Shown: positions 21,811-26,140 of the stretch, piece by piece
Layout of the letters: each line of letters starts with the position of its first letter
Numbering within the stretch: the first letter of the stretch is position 1
Source: CAZGLK01 sp964526375
Lineage (GTDB): Bacteria; Patescibacteriota; Minisyncoccia; JACQLN01
Assembly (NCBI GenBank): GCA_964526375.1
Contig: CAZGLK010000006.1
Span: 1-26,140 of the forward strand
Length of the DNA stretch: 26,140 nucleotides
Reading direction: 5' to 3'
Notes under the pieces: model-generated
Told to the model about the DNA's origin: nothing
What the model saw: only the letters and a program-made list of their open reading frames with translations
The model's database searches: none
Position numbers and translations under genes: made by a program

Positions 21811-21853
21811 CCGGGTTGCCGAGACGCGGTTTCGATTACCGCCGGGTCCACCA

Positions 21854-22105
21854 CTTCGCTCTTCCACTTCGTTACGGAGCTTCGCGGTGCAAGCACCCTG
21901 CTAGAGTTTTATGCTTGTATTAACAAATTATACCAGTCAACGAAGAATTTTTCGGCTACATTATATGAGATTCAAAAAAGACAAGTTGGCAAAAAGAAAA
22001 AGCACCGCGTAGAGACAGAACTCTTACGAAGTGCCTTTCCATGACAATATTTTAATGTTAGCAGATAGACGATTGTTGTCAAGTGAATTGGGGATAAATC
22101 AAAAT
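21854..22105. other. Intergenic stretch downstream of the tRNA block
   Basis: I see no gene or tRNA here. An AT-rich section contains a weak agcac…gtgcc hairpin with facing aaaa and ttt ends (about 22000-22040). This may be a poor terminator or part of the Cys-rich gene's promoter region. Confidence 0.35.
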
Positions 22106-22582
22106 ATGAAAAAAACAGAGGAAAAAACTAAAGCGCCGCCGTGTGGGTTGTGCGGCAAGTCAAAGAAGCCGAGATACAAAACGGAATGCTGCAGCAATTG
22201 GATTTGTGGCGATGAAAGCGAGTATGTGATGTTTTCGTATTCGCGCGATATTTGTTCGCGCAACCACCGGCGGTTTACGCTTTGTGGCTTCCATCACTCC
22301 GAAGAGCATAAAGGAAATTGGAAGACCTGCAAAAAATGCCGAGAGGATTTTGAGCATGAATTGGAAATGTACGTGTGGTACGGCGTGAATGAATATAATT
22401 TTGAGAAGCTGCCAAACCCGCCCGCCTTTAAGCCGACCTACTGCTCCAAATGCGGAGAAAGAATTGTTCTGCCTGACGGAGGATATTCATCGCTTTGCGG
22501 AGTATACCGTTGTGATAACTGCCCAATCACCGAAAAAGAACGGGAAGAAATTATTCGCGCATATAAAAAAACACGAGGATAA
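22106..22582 (+). CDS. Cysteine-rich, probably zinc-binding protein of unknown function
   Basis: A 158-aa protein with several Cys/His pairs: CGLCG, ECCSNWICGDE, DICSRNHRRFTLCGFHH, CKKC, YCSKCGE and YRCDNC. Together they could hold three or four zinc ions. The central segment (about 28-75) is highly patterned, with NH and HH pairs, and looks like a treble-clef or ring-like module. No DNA-modifying or nuclease motif is visible. The start at 22106 has a GGGG at 22091-22094 about 12 nt upstream as a weak SD; a longer frame adds 25 poor residues. No named family recognised. Confidence 0.65.
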   Translation: MKKTEEKTKAPPCGLCGKSKKPRYKTECCSNWICGDESEYVMFSYSRDICSRNHRRFTLCGFHHSEEHKGNWKTCKKCREDFEHELEMYVWYGVNEYNFEKLPNPPAFKPTYCSKCGERIVLPDGGYSSLCGVYRCDNCPITEKEREEIIRAYKKTRG

Positions 22583-22611
22583 ATGATGTTTCAACATGGT
22601 GCCGGGTAAAA

Positions 22612-23709
22612 ATGATGCCATTGAATAAATTGAATAAAATGATATTGGCCGGTGCTTTTTGGGCTGTTTTGATCGTTGCGCCGGTCCCATGGGAAAGTCT
22701 CAAGGCCGAAGTCGACATCGGCTCAAAAGTTTCTCAAATGAGTTTGGATGAGAAAGTTGGCCAGCTGATAATAGCCGGTTTGGCTGGTCCTTCTTTTGAC
22801 GAGTCTAGCCGCGAGATGATAGAGCGGTATCACATTGGCGGAGTTAATTTGCTGACTAGGAATATCAAAGACCGCGCCCAAGTAGTTAAATTGGTCAAAG
22901 ATATTCAAACTGCCGCTGCCATTCCTCTTTTTATGGCCGTTGACCAAGAAGGCGGCAGTCTTTCCAGATTAAAATTTCTGAAAGAGCTGACTCCCCAATA
23001 TAACATCAAAACGACAAATCGGGCGCGCGCGGTTGCCGTGTCTAGGGGCAAAGAATTGAAGGCGCTCGGCGTCAATATGGTTTTTTCGCCGGTGCTGGAT
23101 TATGTTACCGACAGCAAGTCATACCTTTGGCCGCGGGCTTTTAGGGGCGGTCTGTCGGCGCTGTCAAATCTGGGCGCGGCTATGGCGGCGGGTTACAAAG
23201 AAGCCGGTATTGCGGCCGTGCCCAAGCATTTTCCCGGCTATGGCAATGTAAAATTGGATCCTCATGCCAACAGCGCTTCTCTGCAAACAGATGCCAAAGG
23301 TCTTGCTACCAGTCTAGTCTCTTTTAGACGTATCCTTTCGGCCGGCGGCGCGGATGCCGTGATGACCGCCCATATCAAGGCGCCTTTTTTTGACGCCAAG
23401 CCGGCCACCGTTTCTGAAAAGTTCATAGCCCGGCTTTTGCGCGGGGCTTGGGGCTTTGACGGCGTGGTTATAACGGACGATATAGAGATGGTTTCTAGCG
23501 GCGGGTCTGTTGGCCCGACGGCGGTGGAGGCGGTTAAGGCCGGTGCCGATGTGATTATTGTCTCTTTGACTCCAGCCAAAGCTGGTGAAGCCATCGCGGC
23601 TCTGCGCCAAGCGGTTGAGCAGGGCGAGATCAGCCAGGCAAGGCTAGACGAATCGGTCGGCAGAATTTTAAGATTGAAACAAGCGTATAAAATTTCTAAT
23701 TTTCAATGA
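22612..23709 (+). CDS. Exported beta-N-acetylhexosaminidase-like glycoside hydrolase, family 3 (NagZ-like)
   Basis: A 365-aa protein. Residues about 9-31 form a signal peptide or anchor (MILAGAFWAVLIVAPV), so it acts outside the cytoplasm, unlike classical cytoplasmic NagZ. The GH3 catalytic domain shows MSLDEKVGQLIIAG (43-56), AVDQEGGSLSRL (109-120), KHFPGYG (205-211) followed by DPH (216-218) for the Asp/His acid-base pair, and VITDDIEM (286-293) with the nucleophile Asp. It may cut GlcNAc-containing glycans such as peptidoglycan. It is coupled by ATGA to the exonuclease-like gene. Confidence 0.88.
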   Translation: MMPLNKLNKMILAGAFWAVLIVAPVPWESLKAEVDIGSKVSQMSLDEKVGQLIIAGLAGPSFDESSREMIERYHIGGVNLLTRNIKDRAQVVKLVKDIQTAAAIPLFMAVDQEGGSLSRLKFLKELTPQYNIKTTNRARAVAVSRGKELKALGVNMVFSPVLDYVTDSKSYLWPRAFRGGLSALSNLGAAMAAGYKEAGIAAVPKHFPGYGNVKLDPHANSASLQTDAKGLATSLVSFRRILSAGGADAVMTAHIKAPFFDAKPATVSEKFIARLLRGAWGFDGVVITDDIEMVSSGGSVGPTAVEAVKAGADVIIVSLTPAKAGEAIAALRQAVEQGEISQARLDESVGRILRLKQAYKISNFQ

Positions 23710-24248
23710 TTGAGTTCTTGAAACGGCCGCTGGCCGTAAGCGATGTTGAAACGACCGGATTTGATCCTCAAGTCCACGAGATTATTGAGATTGGTTTGAT
23801 TGTGGTTGATCAAAAAACGCTCAAAGTTTTGGATGAGTTTGAGGTTAAGGTGAAACCTCGGCACATTAGAACCGCGGCCGAGCAGGCCTTAAAGGTCAAC
23901 GGCTACAATAAGCTGGACTGGCTGGGCGCGGCGGATTTGGAAGAGGCCATGAAGATTTATTCCAAAAAAACCAAAAACGGCATTTTTACGGCTCACAACA
24001 GCTACTTGGATTGGGCTTTTATTTCCGAGGCCTTCAAGTCAACCGGAGTGGAGGATTACACCGATTACCACCGCCTAGATTTGTTCAGCTTGGCTTGGGG
24101 CCAGGCCAAAAAACTGCGCGGCCTTAAGGAGTTTCATCTTAAAAGTTTGTGCGAATACTTTGGCATTGAACCTGAACCCTTGCCCCACCGCGCCTTAAAT
24201 GGAGCCAAAAAAGCGCTGGAGGTTTTAAGAAAACTTTCTGGATTATAA
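23706..24248 (+). CDS. DEDDh 3'-5' exonuclease-like protein (RNase T/DnaQ fold)
   Basis: A 180-aa protein with Exo I VSDVETTGFDP (Asp13, Glu15), Exo II AHNSYLDWAF (Asp102) and an Exo III-like PHRALNGAKKA. In Exo III the usual final Asp (HRALxDA) is replaced by Gly166, so one metal ligand is missing. The other three acids and His161 remain. The activity may be reduced or changed. It is encoded directly after the GH3 enzyme with an ATGA overlap. Confidence 0.8.
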   Translation: MIEFLKRPLAVSDVETTGFDPQVHEIIEIGLIVVDQKTLKVLDEFEVKVKPRHIRTAAEQALKVNGYNKLDWLGAADLEEAMKIYSKKTKNGIFTAHNSYLDWAFISEAFKSTGVEDYTDYHRLDLFSLAWGQAKKLRGLKEFHLKSLCEYFGIEPEPLPHRALNGAKKALEVLRKLSGL

Positions 24249-24263
24249 ACTACAGGCAGGCTG

Positions 24264-24291
24264 TTGACAGCGACAATATATCAGCTATGAT
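24264..24291 (+). promoter_or_regulatory. Sigma70-type promoter for two tiny membrane proteins
   Basis: TTGACA (24264-24269) and TATGAT (24286-24291) are 16 nt apart. The expected start falls at about 24298, practically at the ATG at 24301. Confidence 0.7.
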
Positions 24292-24300
24292 TAGTTATAA

Positions 24301-24498
24301 ATGGAGCAACAACCATTATTATCTTCTCAAAGCTGGAGGGTTATTGGTGAGAAGTTGGGTGATTTGGGCAATGTCTTTTTTGGAGCAGCTTTGTTGCAAC
24401 GTTTTGTCACAGGGCAATCTTTTAGTTTCGGACTTCTCTTGTTTGGTTTTATGAGTGGGCTATTGTTGTATTTTTTTGCAGGTCGTTTGAATCGTTAA
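24301..24498 (+). CDS. Tiny two-helix membrane protein (65 aa)
   Basis: The N-terminus is polar (MEQQPLLSSQSWRVIGEKLGDLG). Two short membrane segments follow (NVFFGAALLQRF and FGLLLFGFMSGLLLYFFAG). Its layout recalls small bacterial DUF6722-like proteins. It is translated from a leaderless mRNA according to the promoter position, and precedes another tiny membrane protein by 6 nt. Function unknown; phage or toxin-like roles cannot be excluded. Confidence 0.6.
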   Translation: MEQQPLLSSQSWRVIGEKLGDLGNVFFGAALLQRFVTGQSFSFGLLLFGFMSGLLLYFFAGRLNR

Positions 24499-24504
24499 AT
24501 CAAT

Positions 24505-24618
24505 ATGAACCCCTTAATCATCTTTTTCATTAGTGGTGTGGCAGTAGGGCTTTTGTTTTATATCTTGAAGCTCTATGATGAGCATCGCTCTAATAAGAAG
24601 GAAGAACGACTGCATTAG
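24505..24618 (+). CDS. Very small single-span membrane protein (37 aa)
   Basis: The ORF encodes a membrane helix (PLIIFFISGVAVGLLFYILKL) followed by a charged tail (YDEHRSNKKEERLH). It begins 6 nt after the stop of the 65-aa protein and so is likely co-expressed. The combination of hydrophobic helix and basic tail is typical of small stress or regulatory membrane proteins. No SD is visible. Confidence 0.5.
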   Translation: MNPLIIFFISGVAVGLLFYILKLYDEHRSNKKEERLH

Positions 24619-24646
24619 TTATGTTTGCTGGCTGTCTTTGGGCCGT

Positions 24647-25342
24647 CTAAAAACGATTTTTGAGTAACGTCCAGATTCCTTTCAATCCGTCTTGGGCGCG
24701 GATTTTTTTGCCTTCGGAAAACTTGCGGGGGTAATAGTGAATGGGAACCTCTACAATTTTGTAGCCCATTTTTAGGGTTTTTGCGGTTAGCTCCATTTCC
24801 AGCTCAAAGCCCCGGCTTTCAATGTTGATACCCTTAATCACCTCCGCGCGAAAGAGTTTATAGCAGGTGTACACATCGGTCAGCTTTGAGCCGAAGAATA
24901 AATTGACCAGCCATGTTAAAAACCTGACGCCCAAAACATCGTGCCAATAACCTCGACGTTCCGGCTGCAATTCCCGCGATCCAAAGACCACACTAGCTCC
25001 ATGATCCAACTCATCAAGGAGCCGTTTGATGTCGGCTGGGTCATACTCTAAATCGGCATCCTGAACGATAACGGCGTCTCCGTCGGCTTCTTTTACCCCC
25101 GTGCGAATCGCCGCTCCCTTGCCCCGATTTTTATCGTGAACTATTAATCTTAAATTTTGAATTTTAAATTGTAATTTTGAATTTTGAATTTTGATTTTTG
25201 AGTTGTCTGTAGAGCCGTCGTCTACTACAATTATTTCCTTGCTCCAGCCGCCAAAATCCTGTGCCGCGACTTTTTCAAGAACTGCCTCAATTGTTTTTTC
25301 TTCGTTGAAGGCCGGAATTAAAATTGATAATTTGTTTGGCAT
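24647..25342 (-). CDS. Glycosyltransferase family 2, DPM1/undecaprenyl-phosphate sugar transferase type
   Basis: A 231-aa GT-A enzyme: LSILIPAFNEEKTIEAVL (5-22), VVDDGSTDNS (39-48), KNRGKGAAIRTGV, DADLEYDP (95-102), FGSRE, and the C-terminal TDVYTCYKLFRAEV and VEVPIHYYPRKFSEGKKI. It would load a sugar onto polyprenyl phosphate. Residues 48-64 are an AT-rich repeat-derived insertion that replaces the usual short turn after DDGSTD. The start follows the stop of the upstream gene directly (TAA then ATG), so translation is coupled. A weak AAAGGA is about 9 nt upstream. Confidence 0.88.
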   Translation of the reverse strand: MPNKLSILIPAFNEEKTIEAVLEKVAAQDFGGWSKEIIVVDDGSTDNSKIKIQNSKLQFKIQNLRLIVHDKNRGKGAAIRTGVKEADGDAVIVQDADLEYDPADIKRLLDELDHGASVVFGSRELQPERRGYWHDVLGVRFLTWLVNLFFGSKLTDVYTCYKLFRAEVIKGINIESRGFELEMELTAKTLKMGYKIVEVPIHYYPRKFSEGKKIRAQDGLKGIWTLLKNRF

Positions 25343-26140
25343 TTAGTTGGTCCTTTGATGTTTAATGCTAATGGATTTTCCGTATTTTGCAATAGTATCT
25401 TTGTTAAGCTCGTTGTTTTTTAGCAAAATTACAACCCGGCTGTCCGCGAACACGGTTTTCCATTCTGGGTCTTCCAATATACGAGCAAAAAAAGTTTGCC
25501 CCCAGGGAGTATAGTCGCGATATGAAAAGATTATAGCATTAAACTTATACAGGGCGCTTTTTTCGGCCCATATGTTTTTGTTTTCCTGCATGGGAATGTA
25601 GATTTTTTCAAAAAACTCGGCCGGGTAAGCCTCGGGGCGGTTGTCCACAAAAACCCTTCGACTTCCCTCGATTCCACTCGGGACAAATTGCTCAGGGTAA
25701 ACTTTCTCTTGCGGGTAAAGATGCCATATCAAATAACCGCCAATATCGTAGTTGTTGAATATCGGCCCGGTTAGCTGGTTTTCCTTAAAAAATGTCATTG
25801 AATTTTCGTTGCCGTTCTCCAGCCCCAGCCCCAGTTTTAAGGGCTGGGGATAAATTTTCCAAAGCTCTCCCGAAAATGTAATCAGAACGGCCAATATCAA
25901 AGTGGTTATGGTTATATTGCCCAATCGCCGATCGGTTTGCTGTTTTAGATTGAAGCCGCGGGCAAAGTTGCCCGCGGCGATGGGCAAAGCAAACAAACCG
26001 AAGATGGTGAAGTTTCTTATGGCTAGCCAGCCGGCGGTGCTAAAACCCAGCGCCAGCAGGGTGTCCGTTAAGGACAGGCTGTGTTTGTCTCTGGCTAGTC
26101 TCACAAAGAAGCTGGCGATCAGCAGTGCAAAAACAATCTT
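25343..26140 (-). CDS. C-terminal part of a GT-C-like membrane protein (cut by the window edge)
   Basis: Partial; the frame is open to the edge (KIVFALLIASFF before the first visible GTG). At least three hydrophobic segments, then a soluble C-terminal domain with TGPIFNNYDIGGYLIWHLYPQEKVYPEQF…VFVDNRPEAYP and FNAIIFSYRDYTPWGQTF. The form is the same as the last 130 residues of the 3490-5061 protein. The stretch PEQFVPSGIEGSRR is encoded by a repeat-like sequence (25653-25697). It runs directly into the GT2 gene, which suggests that a lipid-linked sugar from that enzyme is its donor. The true start is outside the window. Confidence 0.6.
   Translation of the reverse strand, partial: KIVFALLIASFFVRLARDKHSLSLTDTLLALGFSTAGWLAIRNFTIFGLFALPIAAGNFARGFNLKQQTDRRLGNITITTLILAVLITFSGELWKIYPQPLKLGLGLENGNENSMTFFKENQLTGPIFNNYDIGGYLIWHLYPQEKVYPEQFVPSGIEGSRRVFVDNRPEAYPAEFFEKIYIPMQENKNIWAEKSALYKFNAIIFSYRDYTPWGQTFFARILEDPEWKTVFADSRVVILLKNNELNKDTIAKYGKSISIKHQRTN

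Larger units (their letters stand above)
21662..21853 (+). tRNA. Interrupted tRNA-Glu (UUC)-like gene with another tRNA inside its anticodon loop
   Basis: The 5' half (21662-21698) and 3' half (21817-21853) combine into one tRNA. The acceptor gggccgg pairs with cgggtcc at 6 of 7 positions, including G3-U70. The anticodon stem cggca/tgccg is perfect and encloses the 7-nt loop ttttcac (anticodon UUC). The variable loop is agac, the T-arm gcggt-ttcgatt-accgc, with A73 and encoded CCA. The insert of about 118 nt opens and closes with a 13-bp perfect inverted repeat. The D-stem (gctc…ttac) pairs poorly, so it may be decaying. Confidence 0.55.

Noticed and set aside
21699..21816. Group I intron in the tRNA-Glu-like gene
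   Set aside because: The insert is about 118 nt, of which 71 are a complete tRNA; no room for P3-P8 or a guanosine-binding core.
21692..21816. Classical archaeal bulge-helix-bulge intron
   Set aside because: The joint has a symmetric 6x6 internal loop between 13-bp and 5-bp helices, not two 3-nt bulges separated by 4 bp.
1..26140. Prophage, transposase gene or defence system
   Set aside because: No integrase, transposase, capsid, terminase, restriction or toxin-antitoxin gene could be recognised; the mobile-like signals are all noncoding.

Overview
The window reads like a chromosomal stretch of a small-genome, uncultured bacterium, most likely a Patescibacteria/CPR (Parcubacteria-like) lineage. 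This is inferred from style, since no rRNA or ribosomal-protein marker is present. The genes are densely packed and often overlap by ATGA. Most starts lack a Shine-Dalgarno (SD) sequence, and several small genes have a -10 box only 6-13 nt before the ATG. Core genes are Obg, TypA/BipA, a DEAD-box RNA helicase, a CCA-adding enzyme and RarA. Many genes encode small uncharacterised membrane proteins, and short palindromes and repeat-derived in-frame insertions are common.

Layout. (1) 1-3160: a deoxynucleotide module on the + strand: divergent dTMP kinase, a tandem ThyX-like protein and a DNPH1-like nucleotide hydrolase. All three have strong SD sites, unlike most of the window; a terminator and two palindromic elements follow. 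(2) 3490-8369, minus strand: a GT-C-like membrane protein, a DUF5676-like membrane protein, an M19 dipeptidase coupled to a DUF917 protein, and an unknown protein. (3) 8370-13006, + strand: a structured intergenic region, the DEAD-box helicase with a foldable leader, obg and typA. (4) 13018-16289, minus strand: a DPM1-like glycosyltransferase, a small SD-led ORF, a MazG-like protein, rarA and a nucleotidyltransferase-fold protein. (5) 16362-20938, + strand: a truncated and an intact tRNA-Gln, a pRiA4b ORF-3 family protein, an HTH regulator, YceI, cca and an alpha/beta hydrolase. (6) 20952-21853: a block rich in tRNA genes and tRNA pieces, with a small HAD hydrolase. (7) 22106-24618, + strand: a Cys-rich protein, a GH3 enzyme, a DEDDh exonuclease-like protein and two tiny membrane proteins. 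(8) 24647-26140, minus strand: a GT2 glycosyltransferase and the end of another membrane protein.

The strongest candidate for something undescribed is the tRNA block. At 21662-21853 a complete tRNA-Ala(CGC) gene lies inside the anticodon loop of what appears to be a tRNA-Glu(UUC) gene. The two outer halves are joined by a perfect 13-bp inverted repeat. A second, orphan tRNA 3' half (21041-21082) carries the same 10-nt tag (tctaacgggg) directly upstream. This resembles the split-tRNA architecture of Nanoarchaeum, but it could also be a decaying tRNA hot spot. Secondary highlights are a dispersed 34-nt hairpin family whose loop supplies TTGAGA, a plausible -35 box upstream of two genes; repeat-derived insertions inside the conserved enzymes; and the nucleotide module with altered catalytic motifs.
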